This document shows, piece after piece, positions 1 to 10,523 of a DNA stretch of 64,000 nucleotides (positions within the stretch are counted from its first letter, which is position 1; every line of letters begins with the position of its first letter). The notes beneath the pieces are model-generated. The model ran no database searches and was not told where the DNA came from. It saw only the letters and a program-made list of their open reading frames with translations. The stretch comes from Mesostigma viride (taxonomy: Eukaryota; Streptophyta; Mesostigmatophyceae; Mesostigmatales; Mesostigmataceae): positions 163,501-227,500 of the forward strand of contig RPFO01000766.1 of assembly GCA_009746045.1 (NCBI GenBank). The letters are read 5' to 3'. The position numbers and the translations under genes were made by a program.

Positions 1-2
1 TG

Positions 3-80
3 GGCGAGCGCCAGGTGGAGGTCGACGCGGGCAGTGTCCACGTGTCCATCCCGCGCATCGATGCGGTCATCCGGCTGTGA
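3..80 (+). CDS. C-terminal end of a gene entering from the left
   Basis: The first bases read as an open frame of 25 codons ending in TGA at 78-80. The peptide contains GERQVEVDAGSVHVSIP and closes with IDAVIRL. The codon use is GC-rich and the alternation of hydrophobic and polar residues looks like a beta-strand tail, such as the C-terminal beta-sandwich of many glycosidases. That resemblance is only stylistic and no motif identifies the product. The start lies outside the window. It may instead be a chance frame, because it is short. Confidence 0.35.
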   Translation, partial: GERQVEVDAGSVHVSIPRIDAVIRL

Positions 81-1930
81 CCTTTGCCAGCACACTAGAC
101 GGATGACATCCAGCCCCTCCCAACCCCTTCTCGCGGAGCCGTCCCTGCACTGCCTAGCGCGTGGTCGGCACAACATGGCACATGGCACGTCAGCGGTCAG
201 GCGCTACTACCATGGCAAGGCAGTCTCCACCGTCGTGGCGAGGGAATCTCCCCCTTGTGGTGTGGCAGCCTTTGGGCACAAGACTCCGCAGGCCCCACCA
301 CCGTGGCCGCGTGTGCCACCATGCGCATGCGCCCCCGGCCGCCGGCCGGGGTGGTCCCGCGGCTGCCGCAAGCCAGCGCAGGCACACCTAAACCCCGATG
401 GTTCTGGCACCCATTCCTTGGGGCCATGGATTTTTATGCCGGGGGGGCAACGCCAAGACAACCCGCATCCACTTGCCAGGGATACCTGGGGGGAACTGGA
501 GGGAGGCCCGTGCACTTTATGTCCAAGCCCAGGGTATGGCAGGACATGCAACCACCCATGCGTGGTAATTGCAGTCCGACACGCCTGGCCTTGTGTTTTT
601 GCGGTGTGCTGTGCCTTTCTTCACCCACTCTGCGGCCATGGCGATTGTCCGCTGTGTGGTTGCCCCACGGTCCACCACAGTGTGGGCCAAGATAGCACAT
701 GTTTTGCACGTGCGGGTGCCCCAACCCACGCGCATGGGAGCACAGCACATGCCTGCGTGCTGCGGTGTGCTTTTGCATCCACGCATGCGGCGGGGGGCGC
801 CTGCGTCGCCCTCTGTATCACCCATGGAAAAAGCCACCCAGTGCTTTTTTGTGGGGAACAGCGGTCTTGCTGCTGAAGAAGAGGGAAAAGGAGTGCGGAC
901 AGCGTTCTTATGCGCTCATACTGCACTCATACAGTGCTCTGACAGAGTGTGCAGGGCTACTGTGCCCCCAGCCCAATCATGGGCTACCGATGGACTGCAA
1001 CCAATAGACGGCTAGCAGCGACGATGCTGGTCGCCGATGCCCACGAATTGTGCGCACCGTTGCACCAGCATGGACGCCTATGGAAGAAGGTTGATGGCAC
1101 ATTCTACAAAGACCCAGTTTGGGCTGGGTTGAGCCTCCGAGTGGGAGCTGCGGTGTGGTATGATCGATGTAGCAAGGAGTTTGCAGCACGAGCGCTTGCA
1201 TTTGGGGATTCCAGGCGCATTCACATAGACAAGCAAGTTTACGGATTTGGGCTCTTGAACAATCGCTGGGTTTCATCCCTTTGCGTCCATGTAAACTAGA
1301 GATTGCACCACCATTATTGGCAGCGGGAACAGACACAGAGCTGGTCTTGTGGCACCCGGCGGCATGTGATGCACGTGTTGGCTCTGATCTAGATGCCACA
1401 GGAGCTGGCGCAACTGTCAAAGTTTGAGATTATTTGAGGAATGACTGCGGTGCTAGGCGCAGATGCAACTAAGAATGCCAAGGGCATACATGCGTTTAGC
1501 CCCATATTATTTTGCACAATGCTGAGCAGACATTACCGCCTCTGGTGTGTAACATACGGAGTTGTTGTACCCATCATGGAAGCAGAACAGACTGGGCTCC
1601 CAGATTCAGGATATACAGCCCTTTTTGTGTGCAATCCATAGGCACCCTTTCCGTGTAACTTTCGATCATGCAAGCCTGCCTCATATGTGAGCCCAGTACT
1701 TACGGTTCTTTGTGTGTTGTATCTCTAGCTAGCTGCAACATAATATTGTTAACTGATACATGTGTGATCAGTTTATATCGTCGAGGCAGGCTGGCAGCAA
1801 AGGGAAACCATTTTATAAAAAATTAAGTTATAACATGCCTCGAGGGCCGGGGGGCGGATGTAGCCGTACACATTCCATGGACTGAATGGGGGTGGGCGGT
1901 GGAGCCGCAGGAATTAGCTAATCTATGCTA
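81..1930. other. No supportable gene; GC-rich flank
   Basis: From 81 to about 900 the DNA is GC-rich and several long frames overlap on both strands, as expected in such DNA. None shows a domain or a convincing splice structure. From about 1,400 to 1,850 the DNA becomes A/T-richer, and I see nothing in it. The stretch just before 1,930 is C-rich and leads into the LINE. Confidence 0.6.
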
Positions 1931-2024
1931 GGCTATTTCTACCGCTTCCCTTCCCCCCTCCGTTTCACCCCCACCTCCACCCCCCGCCGCATCCACCCCC
2001 ATCACCCATCGTCGTCCTCCCCTG

Positions 2025-3503
2025 GTGGGCCAGCAGGCATCCTTGGCCCTTGCCACTTTTAACACCCGCACATTGCTAGATGACGACCATAGCTGCCGGG
2101 TAGAGGAGCTAGTCGCATTTTGCATTGAGCATCGTGTGTCTATATTAGGCGTCCAGGAACACCGCCGCACGGTGCCACTTGGCATGGTGAGCACTGATCG
2201 CTTGGCGGGTGGCTGGCGGTTTTTCTTCGCTGGCAGCGGTACGTCTGGCCAAGGTGGTGTTGGTCTTTTGTGTTCGCCGCTGGCAGTTGCTAGCCTCAAC
2301 ACGCTTAAGTTTCTAACGCCACGCCTTATGGTAGCACACTTCACCTCCGTCGAGGGGCGGTCTAAACACCACCTCACGGTGGGGGTGGGCTACGCACCCC
2401 ATAGTGGTCTACCTGCGTTGGAACGCCAGAAGTTCTTCGAGGACTTGCATAGCCTTGAGGGGGCCACCCCGGCCCGCCACTTTTTGGTTATGCTGCTAGA
2501 CGCCAATGCCACGCTCCCCGTGGGTACTGCTGGCAGTCGCTTTGCGCCTGCTGACACTGCTGCTAATGACAACACTCCCCTGTTTTCTGCCTTTTTGCGG
2601 GATAGCGGGATGGTTGCTGTCAACTGCCACTTCCAACGTCCCTCCCAGGACTTGGTCACTTTTCGTGGCCCTAACGGCCGTCAGGCCTGTCTGGACTACG
2701 TGGTGGTACGGCAGCCCAGGTGTACCTCGGTTCTGGACACCCGAGTGTTTGACACGCCCACGGTGTGCTCTGACCACCGGTTGGTGCGCGCGACCCTTCG
2801 GCTCCGGTTCCACGTCCCCGCGCGCCGCGCCCCAGTGGTCCGCCCTGACTGGTCTGCTCTACGTCCGGTCAAGGGAGATCCTGAGGACTGGACGGACGCC
2901 GAGCACGAGCGGAACTGGTGCCGACGGAAGTACCTGTCGGCACTGGACGCCCGGGCGGACGTCGACGAGCTGGACAATGGTGCCCCCAACGCAGCCATTT
3001 TTGCGGGCTTTGCGGCCCGTGCCCCGTTGCTGGCGGCCCGGCACCTGCCGGTCATGCCCCGCCGCCGCCCCGGCCCGCTCTACCGCCAGGACCCCAAGGT
3101 CTTGGCCGCCCGGCACCGCCTCAAGCGTAACCGGGACCCGCTGCAGAAACCATTGCTCAAGGCCGCCCTTGTGGAGGCCTACGAGCACGCTCAGGACGCG
3201 GAGGCGGCCCAGTGCATCGCGGATGCCAAGGCCTGCCAGGCTCGCAACCAGGGCAAGGACATGTGGTACCACCTCGACCGGCTCGGCGGCCGGCGGCAGC
3301 GCACCCCGGTGGAGCACACGGGGGACGGCACGGCGCCGGTAAGCCTTGACCGCTGGTTGGCCCACAATGTTTCCTTGACCGGTGGGGCTCGCGCCCCCCC
3401 CCGCCGCTTCACCCCGAGACGGCCGCCCGCCTCGGGGTCGCCGGACCCCCGCCGCCACCAGCGCCCCCCTCCTCGGCCGCGGACTACCAAGTCCCCGCCT
3501 TGA
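2025..3503 (+). CDS. LINE endonuclease part (APE/EEP family) with linker
   Basis: This encodes the endonuclease that nicks target DNA for target-primed reverse transcription. Visible motifs in order are ATFNTRTL (N-terminal strand with the catalytic Asn), VQEHR (catalytic Glu), LLDANATLP (Asp-x-Asn) and CSDHRLV (terminal Ser-Asp-His), the signature of the exonuclease-endonuclease-phosphatase fold. A basic linker follows, containing WYHLDRLGGRR. The first codon shown is GTG, and no ATG precedes it in frame after the stop at 1,929, so the true start is unknown. After about 3,402 this frame becomes Pro/Arg-rich and no longer looks genuine. The reverse transcriptase continues in the neighbouring frame from the C9 tract. 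Confidence 0.88.
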   Translation: MGQQASLALATFNTRTLLDDDHSCRVEELVAFCIEHRVSILGVQEHRRTVPLGMVSTDRLAGGWRFFFAGSGTSGQGGVGLLCSPLAVASLNTLKFLTPRLMVAHFTSVEGRSKHHLTVGVGYAPHSGLPALERQKFFEDLHSLEGATPARHFLVMLLDANATLPVGTAGSRFAPADTAANDNTPLFSAFLRDSGMVAVNCHFQRPSQDLVTFRGPNGRQACLDYVVVRQPRCTSVLDTRVFDTPTVCSDHRLVRATLRLRFHVPARRAPVVRPDWSALRPVKGDPEDWTDAEHERNWCRRKYLSALDARADVDELDNGAPNAAIFAGFAARAPLLAARHLPVMPRRRPGPLYRQDPKVLAARHRLKRNRDPLQKPLLKAALVEAYEHAQDAEAAQCIADAKACQARNQGKDMWYHLDRLGGRRQRTPVEHTGDGTAPVSLDRWLAHNVSLTGGARAPPRRFTPRRPPASGSPDPRRHQRPPPRPRTTKSPP

Positions 3504-5197
3504 AGGAGGGCTGCCTTGCCACCAACGACGTCGTCCACCCCTTCACTTTGGAGGAATTGGACGGCGCCCTTGCTCGCCTGCGGTACGATGCGGCGGTCGG
3601 TGCCGACCACCTTTCTGCTGAGCTGCTGAAGACCCCTGATCTGGCGGTTAGGGATCTTCTGCTGGCGTTCTGCAACCGTGTCCTGCTCTCTGACGAGCCT
3701 CCGCCTGCTGAGTGGCAGACGGCCATCCGCGTCATGCTGTACAAGAAGGGCTCTGCTGCTGACCCCGGTAACTACCGGGGTGTCTGCCTCCAGAGCGCCG
3801 CGCTGAAGGTCTTCATGCGCATGATGCTGCACAGGCTCCGCGCCGCGCTGGACCCACACCTGGGTGAGTCTCAGATGGGTTTCCGTAGTGGTCGTAACAC
3901 TGTCATGGCTGTGTTTGTCGCGCGCCGGTTGATGGAGGAGGTGCGTCGCCTTCCCCCTGACAGTTTGCCGCTGGTCCTCATTTTTGTTGACTATATCAAG
4001 GCCTTTGACACGGTCCTCTGGGAGGCTCTTTGGGCCATCCTAGCTCTGGACCGCGTGCCACCAGCGTTTATTGCTGCCATTCGCCGACTGTATGAGGGCT
4101 CACAGGCAGTAGTGCGGACTGCGGAAGGCACCACCCCACCATTCCCCCTTCACCACGGGGTGTGGCAAGGTTGTGTCCTGTCTCCATACCTGTTCATTAT
4201 TGTCGTGGACCACGTCATGCGCCAGGCACGTGCGCGCTTTACTGCTCTTAAGGGGTTCGAGCCAGGCTTGGACATCCTTAACGAGCGTGGGCACGGCGGG
4301 GTTAGCACGGGTTACCGCCTGGCTGACCTGATTTATGCGGACGACACCACCCTCATCGCGCGCCCCGAGCACATTCAGACCTGGCTGGACTGTCTGGGCC
4401 TGGAGGCGAGGGCGGTGGGGTTGGAGATTAGTGTCAAAACTGAGGCGATGGTGATTGGGGCCTCCAGTCGCCCACCGCTGCCGCGCCTGCTAGACGGGAC
4501 GGAGGTCCCACTCCGCGACCGCTTCAAGCTGTTGGGGAGTTGGCTTCCGGACACTGCCGACGATGTGGACACCCGCATCGGCCTTTCCTGGGCCAAGCTC
4601 CGTTCGCTCAACACCTACTGGCGCTCCAAGGGCCTGGACGAGCACCGCAAGCGCATGCTCTTCAAGGTCCTCGTCCTCACGGTGCTCACGTATGGCGCCG
4701 AGGCATGGACACTCACGGCAACACTGGCAGCCAAGCTAGACGGCACGGTCACCCGGATGCTCCGACAGGTCCTGAATGTCGGGTTTTCTCAGCGTAGGTC
4801 CTTAGAGTCTTTGTATCACGGTATGCCGCGTATTTCGGACGAGATTAGACAGCGTAGGATAGCATTTGTAGGACATCTTGCTCGCACCAGCCAGGTCGAC
4901 ACCGCCCTTGGTCTGGCCGGTCCCCAGCGGCTCGGCCAACCGGGGCGGCACATTTTGACCTGGCCTGGCCCCAAGAACATTCCTAAAAAGGTAGGGAAAC
5001 ATGCCATGACCTATACCCAGATGTTGCTGGACGACCTAGTGGTCCCAGCCCAGTTTGAGTACCGCATCCACTCTCTCTCCCGTCTTTGGACTGCCATGCA
5101 AGACAAGACGCGGTGGAAGAAGATTGTCAAGGCGCACACGCCAGCCCCTGTGGGCAAGCCGCCTCCCCCCAAACGGAGGAGCCGTTTTGATGAGTAG
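3401..5197 (+). CDS. LINE reverse transcriptase
   Basis: This is the polymerase of the LINE. The palm motifs are present: VMLYKKGSAADPGNYRGV (RT1-2), GFRSGRNT, FVDYIKAFDTV (motif A with catalytic Asp, near 3,985), GVWQGCVLSPYLF (motif B) and YADDTTLIA (motif C, near 4,334), followed by GLEISVKTEAMVIG and a thumb. The tail holds RRIAFVGHLARTSQ and ends in a basic segment. The frame is continuous from 3,401 to TGA-equivalent stop TAG at 5,195. It sits one base out of phase with the endonuclease frame at the C9 run. A recent single-base loss, an assembly error in the homopolymer, or programmed slippage could each explain this. Confidence 0.92.
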   Translation, partial: PPLHPETAARLGVAGPPPPPAPPSSAADYQVPALKEGCLATNDVVHPFTLEELDGALARLRYDAAVGADHLSAELLKTPDLAVRDLLLAFCNRVLLSDEPPPAEWQTAIRVMLYKKGSAADPGNYRGVCLQSAALKVFMRMMLHRLRAALDPHLGESQMGFRSGRNTVMAVFVARRLMEEVRRLPPDSLPLVLIFVDYIKAFDTVLWEALWAILALDRVPPAFIAAIRRLYEGSQAVVRTAEGTTPPFPLHHGVWQGCVLSPYLFIIVVDHVMRQARARFTALKGFEPGLDILNERGHGGVSTGYRLADLIYADDTTLIARPEHIQTWLDCLGLEARAVGLEISVKTEAMVIGASSRPPLPRLLDGTEVPLRDRFKLLGSWLPDTADDVDTRIGLSWAKLRSLNTYWRSKGLDEHRKRMLFKVLVLTVLTYGAEAWTLTATLAAKLDGTVTRMLRQVLNVGFSQRRSLESLYHGMPRISDEIRQRRIAFVGHLARTSQVDTALGLAGPQRLGQPGRHILTWPGPKNIPKKVGKHAMTYTQMLLDDLVVPAQFEYRIHSLSRLWTAMQDKTRWKKIVKAHTPAPVGKPPPPKRRSRFDE

Positions 5198-5288
5198 CGT
5201 AGATAGGCTTTTCTAGACTAGATATAGCTTAGAGTTAGGTTAGTTCGATTACGCGGCTTCCTCCACACCACCCATCCAACCTGGAATA

Positions 5289-5345
5289 TGTGCTACATGA
5301 TCTCCCAACGGAGACATGTTATAATTTAATTTAATTTAATTTTTA
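5289..5345 (+). other. LINE 3'-terminal hairpin and TTTAA tail
   Basis: ACATG, a bulged A, TCTCC, loop CAAC, GGAGA and CATGT form a 10-bp stem directly before a (TTTAA)n tail. Many LINEs have a 3' stem-loop that their reverse transcriptase recognises. The same architecture occurs at the 3' end of the LINE-like unit at 23,898-25,900. That it is recognised by the RT here is inference. Confidence 0.7.
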
Positions 5346-5589
5346 ATGCTAGGCTGAACTAGTGTACTGGTCAATCCTAACTCGATCTAACGCCCCCTCC
5401 CGCTTGGTGAGGGGCCCGGGCTTGCGATCCATGCAAGCGAGGGAGAGAGAGTGAATGCGATGCTCACACTGGCCGGACTAGCTGGCCGGGACTATATGTA
5501 AGGTACACTGGTTGTCTCTTTGATATGTAAGGTACGTCTGCCAGCAGAGCTCTGTACGTGTGTGTACGTGAAGGCCGGGCGGCAACCCT

Positions 5590-5683
5590 CAATCCTTGGG
5601 GCTCAGGTCCAGGCCGCCTGGGCTGGCCTACCCGCATGGGGTCGGCCTGGCCAATTAGAGCGGTATCCACCTGGCATGTTCTA
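5590..5683 (-). mobile_element. Inverted scrap of the LINE 3' coding region
   Basis: On the minus strand the translation contains DTALIGQADPMRVGQPRRPGP. This aligns with DTALGLAGPQRLGQP followed by WPGPK in the LINE reverse-transcriptase tail (about 4,880-4,960). The nucleotide similarity is visible but diverged. It abuts the forward fragment that begins at 5,684. Confidence 0.6.
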
Positions 5684-6240
5684 GCATTCAGACCTGGAGC
5701 TGGACTGTTTGGGCTTGGAGGCGCGGGCGGTGGGGTTGGAGATTAGTGTCAAAACCGAGGCGATGGAGATTGGGGCCACCAGTTGCCCGCCCGGCACGGC
5801 CGCTGCTGCTATCTAGATCGATGGGACGGAGGTCCCGCTCCGTGATCGCTTCAAGCTGTTGGGGAGCATGCTCCCTGGCAACGCAGCCGACGATATGGAA
5901 ACCCGCGCATCGGCCTGGCCGGCTGGGCCCGGCTCCGCTCGCTCTACCCCTACTGGCACTCGAAGACCCTGGGCGAGGACTGCAAGTGAGTGCTCTTCAA
6001 GGTCCTGGCCCTCAAGGTGCTCACGTATGGCGCCGGGCATGGACGCTCGATCACAGACCAAATGCCATTGATGGCCGCACGGCTGGACGTGGCACGGTTT
6101 ACAGGATGCTCCGACAGGTCCTGAACGTTACTAGGGTTTGCAACACATAGACCTGTCGTTAGCTAGAGTCTTTGTGTAAGGGTACATATGCCTTGCATTA
6201 CGGGCGAGATTAGGCAGCGCGTAGGATAGCTTTCAATACC
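5684..6240 (+). mobile_element. Degraded LINE fragment (end of RT)
   Basis: From GCATTCAGACCTGG onward this stretch matches 4,371 to about 4,870 of the intact LINE, covering the region after the YADD motif through the thumb and MLRQVLN. It carries several indels and stops. It lacks the endonuclease, the catalytic motifs and the 3' tail, so it is a dead, 5'- and 3'-truncated relative. Confidence 0.85.
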
Positions 6241-7005
6241 TCTTGAGCATCGTGCGCATGCACCAGTCAGGTATACACCAACCTCTAGGTCGATTGAGGT
6301 CCCGCGAGATCATGCATCGCGAGATCAGCAAGGTATAAAACGTTAATGGTAGTCGATCATGAATGTCTCACTTACTTTATCCCCGGTAGTGCGCCGGCCG
6401 GCCGCCGGCCTAGCTGCGCACTTGCGCGTGCATGCATCGATCTATAGCTAGCATCGATCATTCATGAACATTACATAGATTTTGGAAAATGCAGCAGGGG
6501 TTGCATGCATGTGCGATCGGGGTTGAACATTTGAAGCTGCGTGCTTAATTGAAGCAGTAAGGACCCAAGAAAATCATCATCACCACTTCACAATTTGACG
6601 GCACGCAGTGCTCCATCACTTCATTGATAAGACAACCATACATTGCCAGCACCGGAGCACTGGTTGCCTCCTTGACATGGCACGTCAAGGCCATCAAGAG
6701 TGCTAAAGATTACTAGTGGGAATGCTTTCCGAGGGCACAGGGCCTGAAGGCGGCTAGTTCATGGCTACGTCCCTAGCTCCAGGTGGGTCCATGCATGAGA
6801 CTTGAATCGCTAGCAAGTTCTGACTCAGAAATACAAAGCGCCCTTACGGTCGCCAGACGCGGTGTACAAACCTCAATAGCCCCTCCCTTTCATAGTCTCA
6901 TGGAAGCATGTTAGGTAACAAGCTGAGCTGGTTGGTGCTTGGGGGAGCTGCCCCCAGGGCACGCCGACAAAACCCAGCAAGAGGATCATCATGATGTACA
7001 CCAAA
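6241..7005. other. No gene seen
   Basis: Mixed-composition DNA with short palindromic GC patches such as GCCGGCCGGCCGCCGGC near 6,393. There is no convincing frame. It lies downstream of the minus-strand DUF212 gene and should include its 3' UTR. Confidence 0.5.
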
Positions 7006-10000
7006 TTATGTGCCATCGCCGATCACCACAGGGTCACCGCCCATGCCCGCACTGGCGATGAAGCAGACGTAGGCAACGGAGACGCCTAAAATCGCGCCCA
7101 CGATGACCTGCCGCAGCAGTGGAACCCAACCGCGTAACAACGGTACGAAACGAAGGGTGGGTGGAATTCCAAAGAGAAATTTTTCCAACGTGGTGCATGC
7201 CGGCACGTGAGCATTTGCTCAACATGGCCACCACTCCTTGGCAACATGAGCAGATGGGAGCTGATGGGGTCTAACCCGATGAACAGGGCAGGGGGTCCAG
7301 CGCTATGTATCAACCTGTTCATGTACTCTAACATTAATAATCTAGATATATTTGTCACTTGCATGCATGAGCTGGTACGATATTTTAACCTCTTCAGCTG
7401 GTGGCATGCTTGTGCCCCCGCCTTCATAAGGACTCTACTTGGGAGGGCATCCCCTTAGCAAGTTGGCATGTACACACACTTGCGTACTGTTATCCTACAT
7501 CGAATCTACGTGCGCGCTGGTAGGCCACCCAATGGCGCGGAGGTGGTTACCTACCCGAACAAGTGCATGCACCCAACCAGTAAAATCCTACGTGAAACCC
7601 ACCTGCACAATGGTGCGCCCCATACCTGCGCGATACTGTGGCAAGCCGGCCTGCATGAGGTGTGCCACCAGATACCTGTGCAAGGGCGTGCCATCTACCT
7701 GTCTGGGTTCCTTTAATACTTTATTAGCCTTAGCAGTATGCTACCCACCTGTGCGATAGTATGCCCGATTGCCTCGCGCAAAGGCCGCAGGTCGCTCACG
7801 GGGTGCTCGGGCGGCAGCTCAAAGATGATCTGGTTCAGCACCTGCGCAACGCATGCACAACGCACATTGTAGGCATAGCCCAAAGACGATCTAGTTGAGC
7901 ACCTGCGCAACGCATGCACGGCAAAAATATAGTCACAGCCGGAAGATGATCTAGTTGAGCACCTGCGCAACGCATGCACACAAAAATATGGGATTAGCCC
8001 AAAGATGATCTGGTCCATCACCTGGGCACGCAGGTTTATGCACCGAGGGCGGCGAATAGGCACAGAAAGCGGTGAACATGCCACCAAGGCACGTGCATGC
8101 CTGAATAGATGGCCGCAGTGGGGCTAGCGCCCCACACACGATATTGTAATTATTATGATTTATATTATTATTGTTTTGTTTATATTTTTTATTTGGGGCG
8201 TGGGGTAGGGAGGTGGGGGGGTGGCGGGGTGGGGGTGTGGGGTGTGGGGTGTGGGGTGTGGGGTGTGGGGTGTGGGGTGTGGGGTGTGGGGTGTGGGGTG
8301 TGGGGTGTGGGGTGTGGGGTGTGGGGTGTGGGGTGTGGGGTGTGGGGTGTGGGGGGAAGGAAAGAAAAAAAAACGTTATCCGGGATGTCCGGAACCGAAC
8401 CTGTAAGTGGACCTTGGAAAAAGACTTCCCATTTGCAGGTATCGGAATATTGGCGCACCGCCCATACATTTACCACTCAAGGGTCATGATTATACACAGA
8501 ACTTAACGTTCCTAAAACATACAGAAGCCCTAGACTGCCATGCTGCGAGCCGCCCACCTCTGCCTGCCGCCCCGCCTGCAGCCGCACGCCTGTCGCATCA
8601 TACATGACGACGAGTGTGAAGACCACGCACGCGGCATAGAGGGGGGAGTCGAAGCCCGAGCCGAAGCCGACTGAGGTGGTCAGACCCGTGACGAGTGCGG
8701 TGTGGGAGGAGGGCATGCCGCCAGAGCCCAGCAGGCGCCGCATGTCCCACCGCCCGTCCTTGTACCTGCAGGGTGGTAGAGAGGGGGGGGGGGGAGACCC
8801 GGGGGGGGGTTGGGGGGACGCAGGCTTGCTGGTAACGTAAGCCGTGCTATGCTGAAAGGTCATAATGTGAGGCAACATAAGGTGGTGATGGAAAGTTGGG
8901 GTGGTTTGTGGGCACAAAGAGGCACCTTTTCACGCAAGAAGCGGTGGCACGACCCAAGAGGCCTTGGGTGAAAGGGAAAACAGAGGAGGCAGATCCCCCG
9001 CTCATGCTCCGTAGCGCAAGATTACAAATCAAATGGAAGCCAGCAGGCAAGCGGTTGGTCGCCGTATCAACAGCAAGTACTGGTGAAAAGACCGTCCACC
9101 AGTACATCCTGGGGCGCCAACAAGGTCACGGCGCAGCCTGCGCACCGCGCCGTATAATGTACTGTAGTGACTATAGTGAGGGTGCGCCCACTACTGTGTG
9201 TCCATCACCATGCATCATGCGTCCAGTATCGTGCTGTGTGACAGCTACCTTCTGTGCCTGAGTGCTACCAGCTACGTGAACGCAGTGGCCCCCCAGCTAC
9301 ACTATCCTATGATGTAGAAGAGCCCCGAGCTTGCACACGGTGGGCGTACTAGCGAAAAAAATTGTCTGGCAAAGGCGCCTGCTGCTTGTGAGCAACCGCC
9401 CGAATGCTCCCTACTTGACGATGCATGCATGATACTTGCTCAGACCATGTATGGTGCTCGCTCCATCCAGGCGGCTACTGCCACTGGTACCCGGTCAACC
9501 GCCACCCTGGCTGTCCACGTGCCCACCATGGCATGGCCCAGCATGGTAGGGTGTCCTGGATCTGTGCCTTGCAAGCCCAGTACTTGGGCTCTGCGGTGGC
9601 ACAAGGCAATACTGCTCATGCCGTGCCACTTCAGCAACATTCACACGGGCATGCTGTGCCCATTCTATAGCCGGCCAGGCTAACAGAGACACAAAGACGT
9701 TGATATATATGACGTAACAGCGCCCGCCTCGGCACGACCATAATTTTCAAGATGAGAAACCTGGTTCAGCAATGTGTGTGGTATTCTGATATAGGCTAGA
9801 TAAACTTCAGGCAAGGAGGCCAACCTTGAGCTAGCACGAGGTGTAAGGACTGGCAAGATGGGAGACATGGTAAATGAACAACAGGCGAGCGTGCGCAGGG
9901 AAACTTAAGAGTCTCGGGGTGGTGGTAAGGCTATGCTACTGGTATGTGCTACGTGTAGGTGGTCAGTATCCCCAAAAGCCACCACAGGCGGCCAAACCCC

Positions 10001-10487
10001 CCATATTGACGTGAATGAATCATGCATGTGCACAGAAAAAAACTGCTAACAGCTATACCACCAACCGTACAGAAATAATTGGTAAAAGGACATACAAAAA
10101 CACATAGGTTGGAACGCATGGGCCTGCGCTCATACCCGACCCTCGTCAGTACCCGAGCCTAACAAGAGATTCCCAACCTAAACCAAAAAAGTGATTGCTA
10201 AACTTCGGTCTAATCATGCAAATGATTGCGTGGAAAAAGCTTATTCCAAAAAACAATGAGAAGTCCGACCGCGCAGAAGCTATCTATAGATCAAAGGCAC
10301 CACAATCCTGTATACAGAGATACGCCGAGATCAGCAACTGTAATTGACAGGAGAAAACGCACCAGGCGGTCACAACCTTGCAGGCTTGGGCCCCCAGGAA
10401 CGAAAGGAGAGCGACAAGAAGAGGCTCATTGTGGAGAAGCGAGAAGATAAAGCCGTGGGCTTGCTCGTGAACGCTTGAAAAATCCAT
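7006..10487 (-). CDS. DUF212 / divergent PAP2-family membrane protein, four exons
   Basis: The exons on the minus strand are 10,487-10,363, 8,765-8,558, 7,841-7,749 and 7,107-7,006, giving 175 aa, a normal length for the family. The donors are GTGCGT, GTGGGC and GTGGGT; each acceptor ends in CAG. The residues run from NEPLLVALLSFLGAQACKVV through WYKDGRWDMRRLLGSGGMPSSH and VVMYDATGVRLQAGRQAEVLN to FELPPEHPVSDLRPLRE and VIVGAILGVSVAYVCF. This is the full profile of the DUF212 'acid phosphatase/vanadium-dependent haloperoxidase-related' family (Pfam PF02681), with the PAP2-like GGMPSSH motif and hydrophobic helices. The enzymatic role of the family is not settled. The second Met was chosen as start; a first Met at 10,523 would add 12 residues. 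Introns are 1,597, 716 and 641 bp. Intron 2 contains duplicated acceptor segments and a heptamer repeat. Confidence 0.93.
7821..8030. repeat. About 60-bp tandem copies of an intron-exon acceptor region
   Basis: The sequence AGCACCTGCGCAACGCATGC recurs at about 7,837, 7,898 and 7,958, with a degenerate fourth copy near 8,015. On the minus strand each unit carries a GCGCAG acceptor plus the first codons of DUF212 exon 3. Only the copy at 7,841 leads into a usable exon. The two upstream copies read GTG CTC AAC TAG, so use of those acceptors would stop translation at the fourth codon. Confidence 0.85.
8232..8355. repeat. (GGGGTGT)n heptamer microsatellite
   Basis: About 17 near-perfect copies of a 7-bp unit lie inside intron 2 of the DUF212 gene. 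Runs of four G suggest G-quadruplex potential on the plus strand, which is the non-template strand's complement for this gene. The long Gly/Val/Trp or His/Pro/Thr frames here are artefacts of the repeat. Confidence 0.95.
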
Positions 10488-10523
10488 TCCACCACGGCGC
10501 CCGGTATCCAGGCTCGGTGACAT

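Larger units (their letters stand above)
1932..5345 (+). mobile_element. LINE (non-LTR retrotransposon), APE endonuclease type
   Basis: The unit has an apurinic-type endonuclease region, a linker, a reverse transcriptase and a short 3' UTR, which is the layout of APE-type LINEs. The 3' UTR ends in a hairpin (5,289-5,314) directly followed by a TTTAA-repeat tail (about 5,318-5,345). The endonuclease frame is open upstream to 1,932 but contains no ATG there. Either the 5' end is truncated or translation starts unusually. No RNase H or gag-like ORF1 is seen. The coding region needs one frame change at a run of nine C (3,394-3,402). The clade is not certain; the conserved RRIAFVGHLAR tail after the RT is seen in RTE- and L1-like elements. 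Related broken pieces lie just downstream. Confidence 0.9.

Noticed and set aside
34-876. 280-codon open frame in GC-rich DNA
   Set aside because: Several equally long frames overlap on both strands, the composition is Cys/His/Pro-rich without motifs, and no splice or domain signal supports any of them.
8109-8506. Gly/Val/Trp-rich and Pro/Thr/His-rich frames
   Set aside because: They are translations of the GGGGTGT heptamer inside an intron of the DUF212 gene.
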